From Ficedula albicollis (lineage: Eukaryota > Chordata > Aves > Passeriformes > Muscicapidae): a DNA stretch of 64,000 bases. A model generated the notes under the pieces. It saw nothing but the letters and a program-made list of their open reading frames with translations. It had not been told where the DNA came from and made no database searches. The translations under genes were made by a program, and so were the position numbers. Of this stretch, positions 26,261-38,913 are shown piece by piece (positions within the stretch are counted from its first letter, which is position 1; the number at the start of each line of letters is the position of its first letter). The stretch is from the NCBI RefSeq assembly GCF_000247815.1, contig NC_021671.1:25712164-25776163 (forward strand). Direction: 5' to 3'.

Positions 26261-27499
26261 CACGTGTGTATAATAGTTGAGGTATTCCATCTTTCAATTC
26301 TATTTCCTTTCCAAAAATTTAGAAAAAAATTTTTTTTTGGCTCTTGATCTTCGCAGGCCACTGAAGGTGGTTTCCAAGTGTCAGTGCTGCAACTGTCTCC
26401 TATCATTTGCAGTGGTTCATTTTCCTGCTCAGCTCTGCTGCCTGGAGAAAAGACTGGATGCAGTCTGGGCTGCCCATCAGCCATGGGCCACACCTCTGGA
26501 CAGAGCCACTTTCTCCTATCTGCACTCACCAGGTGTGCTCAGAAGCAAAGATCATCCTTCCTGTGCAAACAAACCCGCAGGAGTAAACACCAGAGCCTTA
26601 GCTCTTCGTCCTTGTGAGTCACTCCTTGTTGATGGGTGGTGGTTTCAAGTGAGGGGTTGTAGCGAGGAAACTGCTTTGTTTCTGCTTTGCTTTTATTCCA
26701 TGAGAGGAAAATAACTACCACACTTTGCACTCTCAAAGCTCTGTACAGGCTAATCCTTGCAGCATTCCCATGGGGTAGGGAAGTGTAGTTAAACATATTT
26801 CAAAATATGTGGAAGCCGGGACACAAAGGGGTAAATCATCTACTCAGGACCTAAAGGTAAGTAAGGATCTGAATTCAGAAGAAGTATCTTATGTCAGACA
26901 AATTGGTAATGGACTAGACAAACTTCTTAAGGCCTTTCTCAATCACCTAGTTTCAAAAAACAAGACAGTTAAAAGAGTAGGGGTAGTAAAGGCTGTGGAT
27001 CCAGCTGAAGCTTCAAAAACATTGCCTGCCCTCACATTAGGGGATGTTTGGGTCCAGAGCATAGAGCACAGTATAGAGCCCAGCTTTATGTCTTGCTCTG
27101 GTTTTATGGTAAGATGCTGTTAAAATTTACAGAGAACTAAATGTAAGGAAACTGCATCAAGCAGCTTACAATCATTTTCATTCTGGTCTTGCTGAATTTG
27201 TCACACTGGTTTGATAGGACCACCACTGTCCTTCACCTCTTGCCTCAGATCTCCTTCCCTTTTATTTCCTACAATGTTAAAAATTTCTCCCAGCTACTTA
27301 ACCTTTTCCCTTCTCCAAGAAACCCTTTCTCAACATCACCCACCTCCTTTAAGTCACTTAACTGATCCCACATGTGCCTATTTGCTTCTCTAACCATGTT
27401 CCCACTAGGAAACATTCAGCTTCTTCACTGCCTCAGGCATCTTGTCAGGGTATCTTTCCACTTGTATTCCTACAAATAAGGCCAAATTGTCTAGGGAAA
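26261..27499. repeat. 1.24-kb duplicated block, copy B
   Basis: Second full copy, immediately downstream of copy A with no spacer. Its head equals the short 24901-25021 copy rather than copy A. The right end diverges into unique DNA at 27500 (GAAGGGGAAAG instead of TCACGTG). Confidence 0.96.
26718..26878 (+). mobile_element. MIR-type SINE relic (copy B)
   Basis: Same relic as at 25478-25638, carried along by the block duplication. Confidence 0.5.
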
Positions 27500-28258
27500 G
27501 AAGGGGAAAGATTGTCAGTTTTGTCTGAAATTGTTACAAGAGGGAGTTGGGAAATGCAAAGAAGACCATACTGTATCCTAGGACAAACTGATGTGGCTTT
27601 ACTTTTGCCAGGGAAAAGCCAAGTGAAGTTGACAAAAAGAAACACTTGGCTATCTTGACCCATTTAAATTAAAACTGATTTTACCTGTTTTTGCAGCATG
27701 ATTCCGCATAAGGATGTCATTCCATTTTAGAAACAGATGAGATTGCTTTGACCTTACAACTATTTTGTGCAGCTTACATATTTAATGCCAAAGCAGATTA
27801 ATTTAAATTTAGTATATGAATGCACAGTAATCTTGAGACATTGTAATACACAGGAAGCATAAGGAAACACCAAGGAAATGTTAAAAGCCATTCTAAGATT
27901 ACACAGAATTTCACTGAATGTTTTGGAGTTTCTCCCTTTTGTTATACACTTAAGAATGACCACTTAATTACTTAGAGGGCCAAAGTATGTGATATATTAG
28001 CTACCTTTACAAAAAGCATGTACATATGTGCTTGCATGCATAATTGTGCATCTGCATCTACATGTGTCTTTTTTTGTGTGGGGAGATAGATAGGCATGAC
28101 ATTTGTGGAAATCATCCTGCTTTCAAAGTCTACATTGTTAGTATTGAATAATTCATTCTAGAAACCTCTCCTTCAAAAAGAGTGAAGTGATTTATCTTTC
28201 AGTAAAGCTTTTTCAGCTTTCTCATTTAATTATGAAATTGAAACATCTCTCTTTCCAG
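27500..28258. other. Unique sequence, presumed intron
   Basis: AT-rich single-copy DNA leading into a polypyrimidine tract (ACATCTCTCTTTCCAG) at 28243-28258 that serves the candidate exon. Nothing else is recognised. Confidence 0.5.
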
Positions 28259-28357
28259 ATATTATCCTGGCAATAAATATCTGTTCACTAGTTCCCAGGC
28301 AAGCACCCCAAGCCTGAATCAAGAAATGAGTTTGGAAGAACTGATTGCTAAGGAAAG
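28259..28357 (+). CDS. Candidate internal coding exon (99 bp), gene unidentified
   Basis: Best protein-coding candidate in the window. A strong acceptor (pyrimidine tract then CAG, 28256-28258) is followed by 99 bp with one fully open frame, and then a donor AAG/GTCAGT at 28358. The reading frame takes one base to finish a split codon, then 32 codons, then two bases of the next. The peptide begins YYPGNKYLFTSSQ and ends with MSLEELIAKE, a Ser/Thr-rich segment running into a charged, helix-like segment. The other two frames contain stops. The exon length is a multiple of three. The sequence does not match a family I can name, so function is unknown. If real, this is a + strand gene with large flanking introns. 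Confidence 0.5.
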
Positions 28358-29589
28358 GTCAGTGTATCTTTGACAGCTGGATTACTGGTTTGTAAGTAGC
28401 TCAGTGTTTCAGCCACTGAATGACACACCTGATTGCCAAAGCATCAGTTTTCTTTGGCACTAAATTTAATTTTCTTGAAACATTGCTAAGAAAAAGCAAG
28501 ATTCTGAGCACTGTCATAATTTACAGTTTGAAGGAATGATCTTCACTTTCATTCGTTTCCATGTTTTCTCTCTGTTCCAGTAATCTCCTAATTACTAGTT
28601 TATTTGGCCTAGGTTTGCAAGGCCTTTGCAAATGGAAAACCAAACAGGTTGAAGAAAATACTTCTGAAAAGTTATTATTCAGAAGAAACTAACTTCACAA
28701 CTCCATCTGTGAACTCTTTCTCATTAAAGAATAAAAAATGACATTCTAAATGTGAAAATTTCAGACTTCAGATATACATACCTGAACCTAAATAATGGAC
28801 AACTGCTCCAGGAAGAGACCTAGGGGTGGCTATGAATAGGTCAGTGGGAATATCCTGAACACATCAGCCCAAACATCCAACACACAGCTGAGCTGAGCTG
28901 CACAATGCCTGGCTACGAACACCATGGTGTAAGCCTGGGGGATGCCCACGGCTCAGGCACCTGTGGCTGCAGAAACAGGCACCACTGAGAGACAGGAGAC
29001 TGGCTCAGAGCAGAAAGTTACTGAGAGATGATGGCTGGACACACACAGCCCCCACAGCTGCTGCCTCAGTCAATGATCTGAATACAGCCCACTGGTATGA
29101 ATACAGCCCCTGGTGCTCCAGTGACCTGAGGAACAACAGCAGATTCCCTTTGAAGGAACCAGCACGGAGAGAGAAAGAAAGAAAGGGGGCTAGAGGGGGT
29201 GGGGAGGGAGGGCATCAGGAATGCCACAGTGATAAGGCAGAAAGGTCAGGAAACTATGGCAATGAATGGCTGTGAGAGCATGGAAGGGAACATGCTGGGA
29301 GCAAGTGGACAGCTTTTATCTAAGTAATTCAGAGTCAGAAAAGTTTAAAAAAATAAAAATAAGTGACTGGCCAAGTTTCAAGGCATTATTTTAAGCCTGC
29401 TATCAGATGTAGGTTATTCAAATAGTTCAAAGTTTCTTGCTCTGCCCCCAGGTCACTCCCTGGCTCTGCAGGCTGCTCTGTTCAGAGGGCTGCTTTTTAT
29501 TCTCCAGATATCAAGTTTGTAGTGAATAGAAAAACTTTTTGCATAGTAAGGGCTATTTAATTGCAACATATCATTGACAGATAAGCACC
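28358..29589. other. Non-coding sequence with GC-richer patch
   Basis: After the donor site the DNA is AT-rich until about 28800. 28800-29300 is more GC-rich, with a purine-rich GAAAGAAAGAAAG string near 29170, and looks like an old unclassified interspersed element. I cannot identify its family or ends. Confidence 0.4.
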
Positions 29590-29712
29590 TACACAGATAT
29601 TGCCACGCTTACAGCACTGTGCAAGAGTGAACTAATTGTGTTAAGTATTATTACCTCCATTTTGCACATGAGGGCACTGGCAGAGACAGGAAATACCACA
29701 CCCAAGATGACA
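29590..29712 (+). mobile_element. MIR-type SINE relic
   Basis: GTATTATTACCTCCATTTTG, CACATGAGGGCACTGGCAGA, GACAGGAAATACCACACCCA, then AGATGACAAAGCTCA. This follows the MIR central region in order (attattatccccattttacagatgaggaaactgaggcacagag...cccaaggtcacac). Diverged. Confidence 0.6.
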
Positions 29713-32700
29713 AAGCTCAAAGGGTTCAGCAGCCTTTTGACCGTACTACCTTTGCGTTTTACAGATCTGTTTACCAAAAATACGGAACATTTTTATTTAC
29801 GAAAGATGAGGATTAATAATTTACCCGGGCCACTGGAGCCTTTGTACCTGGTGTACAGCAACATGCCCTGCGAGGGTTTGAGCGTTTCACAGAGAATTGA
29901 CAAAGCTGGGGCTGGCACACCACGCCTCAGCCAGGACAGAGCTGTGCCTCCCAAAGGCACAGACACGCTGGGGATACCTGCAGGGGGTGTGAAAGGCAGC
30001 CAGAAAACTCCAGCTAAAGGGTGGCTCCTCTTCCACAGGTGATTGCAGACTATGTCACTCATGATCTGTACCACAGCAGGCTTAGCTGGGCCTGTCTGCT
30101 GGATAAAGAGGATTATGAGTTTAAACATGTAACACCCTTCTGCTTTCTTCTTCCACCTTTTTGTTGAAATGCATGGAGAAGCCAGTAATGGTATCTGTTT
30201 CCAGTGATCTGTGTTAAAAGTGCACTTGCACTGTGCATTGACTGTGCTGAAACAAACTGCTTTATTTCATTACTACATTCTTCTCCACCAATAAATTACA
30301 TATTAGATCAAAAGAACAGGGTTTTCTTCTGTTTTCTAATTCATTTAGTTTGCTCAGGTGTTTGCTTTCCTGAAGTCTTAAAGGACTTCAATACTGTAAA
30401 TGACTTGTCTATTATTCACTCTTCAAGAGGCCAATATATTCTATTCAAACAAGGACTTCTGATATATATATATGTATTAGTTTGTGCATATGTGTGACAA
30501 ATGACTCTTCAAGGACATTTTTATTAAGGAAAGTAAAACCCTAGCTTTTTTCTTCATTACTTCAATTTTCATCATATTGAAAGTCTGATTTCAGTAAATG
30601 TTTAGCTACTTCTCTTCAGAAATTCCAGCTTCCTACAGCCTGAAATTTGCCACCTCACCTGAATTCAGCTCCTCCAAATCTGTCTGTTTGAAGTCATTCT
30701 TAAGTCCTAGGTACTTTCTACAATCACTAGCTTTTAATAGACCTTCTTGAATATTCAAGGTTATGTTCCTTGCCCCCTAAACCCCAAAGAAGAGATGCAG
30801 CAGAAATTTTTATTAAATTGCATAAGGGCATTTTCATCAGGCTCATTCTTTCTCTATTCTCTGTGTAATTTTTTCCTCTCTTCCTGTTTACTTCTAAGGC
30901 TTATAAACAAAGAGGTGAATGCTGACTCTTTGTATTCTAGCTTTAGTTAGCCAGCACTGACAGGCTGCTGAATCTATCTTGGGATGTCTGACACCATGAT
31001 GGTGAGATAATCATTCAAATCATTATTTATGCATCAAAAAATGGAAAGAGGTGCTAGTGTGTAGTGTAAGAAAATGGGTGGGAAGGAAAGCAAGCATCTT
31101 CCAGGCTCCAAAGTGTCTCAGCTCTGACTTTGAAGAAGCACAGGAGACTGCACCTAACCTTTAGTAATGGCAGCACTTGTCTGACAGGTCTCCACATTTC
31201 ATCCTACACAGTAAATAGTGAGTTTGTGACTACAACTTACTAACATGTTGTGAGCTGCTGTGGGATTCTGGAGCTCTAAGCAGACCAACCTCAGATGGAA
31301 GTGAAGTTCATACTGTGCTCTGGAAATTACAGGTGCTGGCTAGTACTAAGTGGAGGAGGCTGGTTCTCATGGGAGGTTTTTGATGTTTACGTGTCTGCAA
31401 TCCACACAAAGGGCCCCTCTCAATATAAAATCCAACTATTGCTGGTGACAAACCAGCGATTCAACCATGAAACTGGATGAATACAGAAGTAAATGTTTGT
31501 TTGCAGATTGTGATCAGATGGGGCGGAAGAAAAACTGTACAAAACTGTTACCTGAATCTTTAAATGCAGTCAAATAACATCTACACTAAGAAAATTGTGG
31601 TGCATGACTACCTCTGATGATAGACTGCCACAGCCACCTGAACTTCTTAGTTTCACAATTTCAGTGGAAATAATGGAAATGTGTCTGTGTTCATAATACT
31701 TTTCCTCTATGCTTGATTTTTAAAACTTAATTCATACTGGCAGGAAATATACCTCATTAAAAAAAAATCATGTAATCAATTTCTCTTTTATTATAAAGAA
31801 AAATTTATTGGAGTAATGATATCCTTTCCGTCAGATAACCCTAATTACTTAATGTTCTGTGTTTTAAAAATGACACCCAGCCCCTTCACTAGGTTTCTGC
31901 TTATGACTTATGCTTCAGAATATGAAAATATGTAAATCTAGGCTGTTCAGTGTATATAAGAAGTGAGTCAACTCTCTAATACCCATACAGAGAAGTCACT
32001 CTGGTTTTAATAAGCTATTTACATGGTGGAAGGAAGCTGTCTAAAACAATGAAGTTTTTAAGCCTTGGTAACACCATATTCATGTCCTGTACTAGTTACA
32101 CAAGCTTGCTGTTGTAGATGACAGTCTCCTTTCACCCTGGAAGAAAGTGATCTTGAATTTATATGCTTTTATATGATTTATATGCAAAAGGAAAAACATG
32201 TTAGTTTTTAGTTTTTCCACCTACATATGTAGATATTTTAGAGGGCTTACACTGCTCTTTGTGAAAATGTTTGCCTTCCAAAAGCAGCTGAAGAACTAAG
32301 TGATCTTTGCTCAAGAAATGGTCTGATTGTAATAAAGAGTTATGGTGTTAAAGAAGAGCATTAATGGAGCTGTGTCATAATTTGAAAATTAATAGAGGAG
32401 TGTAAAAAAATTTGGCTCCCAATTTTGGCTTTTCAATTCAAGCAGATCAGATAAAAGTTAATTTTAGGCCTTTTAAAAAAAAGTTGGTATTTTCTTGAAA
32501 TATTTGAATAGCTTGAATATACTATAATTTCTGTTCAACATCTCAGCAAACAAGATAATTTTTAGCAAAAAATATTTCCTGTTCTCAAGTAAGGTGGCTC
32601 AGAAGAGTATGTGAAAACAGAAATTAACCAGGATTTAGGTGATTATGGTGAATACAGGTGTCCTTGCACATGAACATAAAAAACCATGAAGAAATGCTAG

Positions 32701-35700
32701 AATGAACCCTGAGTGTCTATGAATGGTGTACATGATGCAATTACTGCTAGATTTTTTTATCTGAACTATTAACATAATTTAATTGACTCAAATTGGTCTG
32801 TTTTCATGCACAGATTATCAATGTCAAATGTCCTTTTCATTTCAGAGAGCTTTGGCTCAGACAAATCTGTCCAAATATAAAATCAGATTTTCAATACTAA
32901 GGCGGTTTTTATTGAATTGGCCATTTTTCAGAGAACAGCTTCTGTTCCAGCACTCACAGATATTTAGAACATAAAACAAGAACCCTTCAAGTCTCTTCAA
33001 TGTATATTTCAGGGCTTGGGCTGAAGGTGCCCAACCTGCTGTGTAACAGAGGATATTAAGTGAGGAAAAGGCTGGAAACAAATGCAATTGGCATTTGCTA
33101 TTTGGATGAAGTGTAGCTAAGTGAATGCAGCTTGTGGATGCTGAATTCCTGAGGAGCAGCAGCGAGAGCACAGGACTCTGAGCCCACAGAAGAAACTAAT
33201 TCCTCTGCTTTATTTGAGGATACTTGCAATTGAGAGAGAAAAACATCCACATAGCAGACCACCATAGCCCAGCAAAACAAGACTTACTAAATATAATGCA
33301 AGGGTCCAGATAAATAACAGCCATAAGAAATGAAGGATTGCTATAAAATATGCAAGACATTATCCTGCTGTAGGTATTCTCCTGTTCCCACATGTCTGCT
33401 GCATACCATAGCTACAAAATATGTCTCTCTATTTCCATGAACCCTCTCATAAAGGTTTTTGCTTTGCTGATATTTCAAGTTAATGATAGTCAAGGCACTT
33501 GGGAGAAAGATTTATGTCAGTGATGCACAGGTTCAGCAAATTGTCAAAGAGATCTGCTGTGCAATTAATCATCTTTTCTCCATTACAATTCATAAGTGCC
33601 AAGCATATACACAAAACCATTTTTATAATATAGTTATCATGGGTGTATAAGTAGTACATGAATCATATATAAAAAATAATAGAGAGTGCTAGCTACCACA
33701 TGGATTTGTAAATCCTTCTCTGCATCAGACAGGCCCCCAAAAATTGTGGAGGCTGTCACATTTAACAATCATTTTTATTACACTACTTTAAGCAGATCTG
33801 CATCTCTGTTATATCTGTGCTTCCTGGGCAGCTTCATTTACAATTGTAAATGTACATTAGGTTTGGGGGGTTTTTTAGAGGAAAGCATTCCTAGTTAAAA
33901 AGACAAAAAAGAAAACAAACAAACAAACAACAAAACCAAACCAAAATGCTAGGGCTACTGCTTGCCAGGAGCAGCCCTGAAAGATTCCTTGATACAGAAG
34001 GAGCTGAGCGTGACCTTTCCTCAGTGGTTGCTTTGAGGTACTTTGGCAACTCAAACTTGTTCCTTAAGAACCAAAAGAAGCTTTCCTCCTCTTTCAGGGA
34101 GAGGTAGTCTTATGGTCCAAGCCTCAAAAGCAGACTTCTGAGTGGTAGATTCTTGGGTCAACCTAAGCCACCTGCCTGCCTCTGTTTCTCTCTCTTTTAA
34201 ATATCCTCAGGATCAAGCTCCTTATTGCTCTACATCAGTATAGGCTCAGAATGCAGTTCCCTGTGAAGTATATTAACAAGTAAAACTGCAGACTGGATAT
34301 CCCAACAGCCACAGAGGAATTCCAGGGGAAGCAGACTCGTCTCCAAAGGTGTTGGTGCTGTGAATGTTCATATCTTATTCTCTTCCCATCAGTTTCCCTC
34401 TTCAAGGTTTTCTATGAGAACTATGCTCATTTTAGAAGTCACACCCCAAATAACCTGTTGCAGCTCTTACATGCAGTTTCTTTTTTGGAACTCAAGAAAA
34501 AATATCCATATTAATAGTGTTTATTATGCCAATAACTTCTGGAAGTCAGTTTTATAATGTGTATACTACAACATTCCACTCAGATCAAAGAAAACAAACT
34601 GCTCTAATTGGGTTTTGAGATCAAATACTCCAGGCTTTACATTCACTGAGCTACATGTGGCTTAAATTATCTATATTGTACAATCCTGGACTGCATATTT
34701 TGTGCTATACAGTAAATAGAGAACATGTGGTTGGGAATGTGTCTACTGTGTGTGCCAGTGCCCATAGTAACCAACAGGATCAGCGAAATGCACTGTCAAG
34801 AGCCTAATAAAAATTGATTGTGATTTCCAGACTCAGACCTCATGTGGACAGACAACAATTCATTGGGGTCTGTGGGTGCTAAAAGCAATGCTGAACCTTT
34901 CAAGTGAGGCTTCAAACACAAGCAGACAAAGAATCGACACAGCACAGGGCAAATTCTTGCCTCTATCCTTGATGTATTAAATTACTCTGAAGTGCATGAA
35001 CAGAACAGGTATCAGAATATGTGCATGCATGGATATTTAAACTGCAGAACACCACACCTCTTTGCTATAGATTTTTTTTCTGATACAAGAAATAGTGTTG
35101 ACACCTAGATATAGGTGGGGTTTTATATTAATGCCAATATAATAATTGATAGCATTCCTTTTGCATTATTTACTTTTTTAGCTATTTCTGTTCCTTCGGA
35201 AACAATTTGGCCACAAATTTGCAAAGTCATTTTGAAATCCTCCAAATTAGTGATATTTCAAATACCACAGGAAATTCTTGATTATTAAAGTAAGACAGAA
35301 TGTAAAGCCTGGCACAGAGGGAATATATGAGTGCATTTAACCGGTTTTCTCACTTTCCAACACTTTTGGCACCAATAAACCTGAAGGCACACTTGCTAGA
35401 GAGCTGTCACTAACTTGTCTCACAGTAACAACCTTCACAGCTGACTACAGTGAAATCCTTTGTCAAAGCTCCTACTGGCATGTGTTTCTTGATGCTGCAC
35501 TGTTTAGAAAGAAGTGTAACAGCAACAGAAAGACCTGGCATGTTTCTGAAGAGGGAATGCAGAGGGGGATGCACAGCTGTAACTGGACATCTGCTGGTGC
35601 AGCAGGGTAACATTAATGTGAGAGATAAATTCCTCATTTTCATGGTGCATTATGCAGGAATTAACCACACAACCAGCAATGCAAAAGGACAAAATAATAT

Positions 35701-36553
35701 CCTAGGTCATGCTATCCATTCTGTGACATCAAAAATTTAAAAAAAAAAAATAAAAGGAAACAAAACCCCACAAAACCCACGAAAGCAAACAAAGACCAGA
35801 AAATTGGTGAAATCTTTCCTGGAAATAGCTTATTTTTCATGTGTTCTTATTTATGAGCTAGCAGATAGCAATTTTCCAGTACTTTCTGCAATTTGAGTTG
35901 GAGGAGCATATTATGTAGGAGGTTGGTGTGTTGAAAGAACTGCAGATACACTCACCAGCAAGCAGGCTTGATTTTCCAGAATGCTCACTCCCAATATTTG
36001 CTGGTTTCAGTAGAGATGAAGGTGAAATATCAGAGTATCCTACAACCAGCTGAACACCTTGTGCCCTTGGACCTGAACTGAGACAGCACTTCAGCATTCC
36101 AGCAGAGCCTAAAGGATTCACCTGGAGAGAACAGAACTGACCAAAGCTAATTCTCAACCACTTTCAGTAGTAAGGGATGTGCTGCTGGGCTGCAGTGTTA
36201 CTTTCACTCAATTCAACCTTGTCACCTCAGCTGACAAGACTCTGGTAAACCACCCTTCCAAGCCATGTGGACACACAAGAGTCCAGTAAAGGACTTCAGG
36301 ATGGAAAGCAGGAAATGGTAGCTGTTTTCTGTGGTTGTGCCAGGGGTGCCAAATGGAGAGATCCCTGCAGGAAAATCCAACGGCATGGGCTGGCTCGTGC
36401 CCTCGCTGTGCAAGGCTCTCTCTGCATGTCAGACTGACTTCCTCCACACAGCACAGCACCCCTTCTGGCTCTTTCTGGTTTATAAAATGCTGCGAGGGCT
36501 CTCCTGCCCTGTCAGCGTGGCTGGAGCTGGTAGTTGTTAGTTGCTCAGGGTGC
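29713..36553. other. Mostly unique non-coding sequence
   Basis: Long AT-rich stretch. Items inside: a 90-bp splice-flanked open segment at 30039-30128 (see findings), a (CAAA)n-like patch at about 33915-33945, and a G6T6 run at about 33866-33877. Paired frames on both strands (for example 35410-35740 and 36208-36577) are mirror shadows without recognisable content. No gene or transposon is firmly supported. Confidence 0.5.
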
Positions 36554-36709
36554 GATAGGAGAGTATATAGCTGTTAGAGACCTCTGGGGTGGTGTTGAAA
36601 GACAGACTGGCCCATACAGCTTTTTTTTTTTTTTTTTTTTTTTATGATAGGAGAGTATATAGCTGTTAGAGACCGCTGGGGTGGTGTTGAAGGACAGACT
36701 GGCCCATAC

Positions 36710-36759
<50 letters not shown>
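36554..36759. repeat. 92-bp tandem duplication ending in long poly-T runs
   Basis: Unit GATAGGAGAGTATATAGCTG through GACTGGCCCATACAGC occurs at 36554-36620 and 36646-36712. The first is followed by T23 and the second by T47. Two substitutions separate the units (CCTCTGG/CCGCTGG, GAAAGAC/GAAGGAC). The homopolymer was either part of the duplicated unit and then changed length, or lengths are unreliable in the assembly. Confidence 0.94.
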
Positions 36760-36760
<1 letters not shown>

Positions 36761-38073
36761 AGAAGCCTCAGAAGCACACTGTGACTATCGCCTTGAGACA
36801 GTTTTCTGGAGGGTGAGTTGACAGTTAAGCTACCTGAATGCTCACAGGGCTGTGCTCACACACTGCTTCACCTGCTTTTATTCCATAGATTTACCTCATT
36901 CAGTAAAAGAGCTGAACTACACCCTAAGTATCATTTAATGACTATAATACGAAATGAGGAGGGCAGAAGAGCTCTTCAGTGGCAGGCAGGTGGAAGCATT
37001 TGTAACTCAAGAGTACAAGCAGAGAGATATGTCTGCTAAATGATGTACCCTTTTTTCTGCCATTTGCACACAGGGGATTTATTCTCTCTCTGGAAATGCT
37101 TACATTAATGCATTTTTTTTGTAATTCATCATTGTATGTATTTTCCATACTTCCTCTCCTATTTTATTTTGTTACCAAAGGTTACTTACATGGAAACAGA
37201 AATATTTTGAGGGTTTCTATTTAAATTTTTCTTTCTTCCTACGTCAGTTTTTTGCTTAAACTCTTTGGTTATTCAAGCTGGATTGCTTCTGAGCAAGAGC
37301 ATTCCTCACAGACAACTGTCCAACAAAGAGCAGGATAGCTCAGCTGTGGCAGGGACATTTACAGGGGAGAAGCTGAATGCTTGGCAACAGCAGAATCAAT
37401 CCTCCTACCTGCTTGACATTTCCTGCATGTGTCTGCCTTAGAGCTCAAGGACCACTTGAAATTCAGAAGAATTAGTCCAGCTAATTTCAGCAGATATGGA
37501 CTTACCAGGCAGTCCAGACCCTTTTGGGAATCCTTTGTTTCATCTCCCTTCTGCTGCAGCTGGAGAGAGGCCAGAGCAACACGCAGCCAGGTGGGGGATG
37601 TGGGGGGAAGGAGATGAGAGACAATCCACATGAGTGTCTGGTTCTGCTCCCCTGACAGTTAATTTTGTTTTGGAATTTAGGTATTAGGCTTTTCCAGCCT
37701 TGTTTCCTGCTCAGGTAGAACTGCACCTTTAGCAAAAGACAAGAGAAATGGTAATGGCCTTTTCCTGACACCTGCCCCTTGGCTTGGATTGTGTCAAAAT
37801 TAATATATGCATCTACTTTTCTGTCAGCTAAACTTTAAGTGTCTATTTAAATGTTTTCAATAGTAATTTTTAAATTAAACTACTTTTTTAATTTTTTTTT
37901 TTTAACTTGCAGTGTCTACTGCTTCAGTTTTAGAAGTGTGACTATTTCTACTGTTTCTACCAGTAGTTTATTTTAGGAACTCTGAAGCATGGGGATGCTA
38001 CCTTTGTAGCCAAATGGCTCATGAAAAGCTTGATTTTAGCTGTACAAAAGCTCCCATTACAGGCCATGGAAGG
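36760..38073. other. Unique non-coding sequence
   Basis: Ordinary DNA. A 33-bp segment at about 37557-37589 sits between a good acceptor (CTTCTGCTGCAG) and a donor-like CAG/GTGGGG, but it is too short to support. No gene is seen. Confidence 0.5.
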
Positions 38074-38246
38074 CAAAAAAAAACCAACCAAACAAACAAA
38101 AAAAACAAAAACAAAAAAAAGAAAATAAGGAAAAAAAAAAAAAAAAAGAAAAAAAATGAAAAAAAGGAAGAAAAAAAAAAAGGAAGGAAAAAAGAAAAAA
38201 AAAGAAAGAGAAAGAAAGAAAGAAAAAGAAAGAAAAAGAGGAAAAA
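38074..38246. repeat. A/G-rich low-complexity tract
   Basis: A-rich sequence interspersed with G. From 38159 to 38255 the + strand is purine only. It yields Lys/Arg-rich (+) and Phe-rich (-) open frames that have no meaning. Such polypurine tracts can form triplex structures, but they are also common slippage products. Confidence 0.9.
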
Positions 38247-38386
38247 AAGGAAAAACAAAGAAAAAGGGAAAACAGCATGTCTGAGAGAAAATTAAGAACA
38301 TTCACACCTCTATCTAAAAGGAAAAACAAAGAAAAAGGGAAAAAAGCATGTCTGAGAGAAAATTAAGAACATTCACACCTCTATCT
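38247..38386. repeat. 71-bp tandem duplication
   Basis: AAGGAAAAACAAAGAAAAAG through CACACCTCTATCTA is present at 38247-38317 and 38318-38386. One substitution is visible (GAAAACAGC/GAAAAAAGC). It begins inside the purine tract, which may have promoted the duplication. Confidence 0.93.
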
Positions 38387-38913
38387 ATTACAGAAATAGA
38401 AGAATGGCTGCTAGACTATCAACCAAATTTTTAGTTGGCTAAAAGGTGTCCATCACTTTGAAGAAACTGGGCAGTGCAGCAGTTTTGGAAACAAAGATTA
38501 GGTAAAAAGAGGTTGGATACTGAAGAAAGGCTTCAATTTAAAACAGTTGCACAGGATCTGACTGCAGCTTTTAGATTCATGCATATAAATTTCATTAAAA
38601 ATAAGTGATTGTAGGAAGAAGGAGTTTCAGGAAAGAGATATGTGCAAGAGTCCCATGAAGCTCTCATATTTCTGAGGTGCTTGGCCACACATGGAGTAAT
38701 TCCTCCTCGACATGTCTTTTGTTTCCTCCAGTACAAGGTAACAGTCCTAAACAGGATGGTGGCTGCTGTGAACGCAGGGTGATTGACACGGGATGTTTCA
38801 TGCAGCAGCCATGCTCATTTGGAGGTCATACTTTTCTCTGTGTCCCTATCAAACACAGTTCACAATTTCTAGAGCAGTTACAAGCAGTACAATGAGACCA
38901 ATACAGAATTTCT
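38387..38913. other. Unique non-coding sequence
   Basis: Single-copy DNA between two tandem duplications. Nothing recognisable. Confidence 0.5.

Noticed and set aside
37957..38329. Lys/Arg-rich and Phe-rich frames of 79-114 codons
   Set aside because: These are translations of the A/G-rich low-complexity tract.
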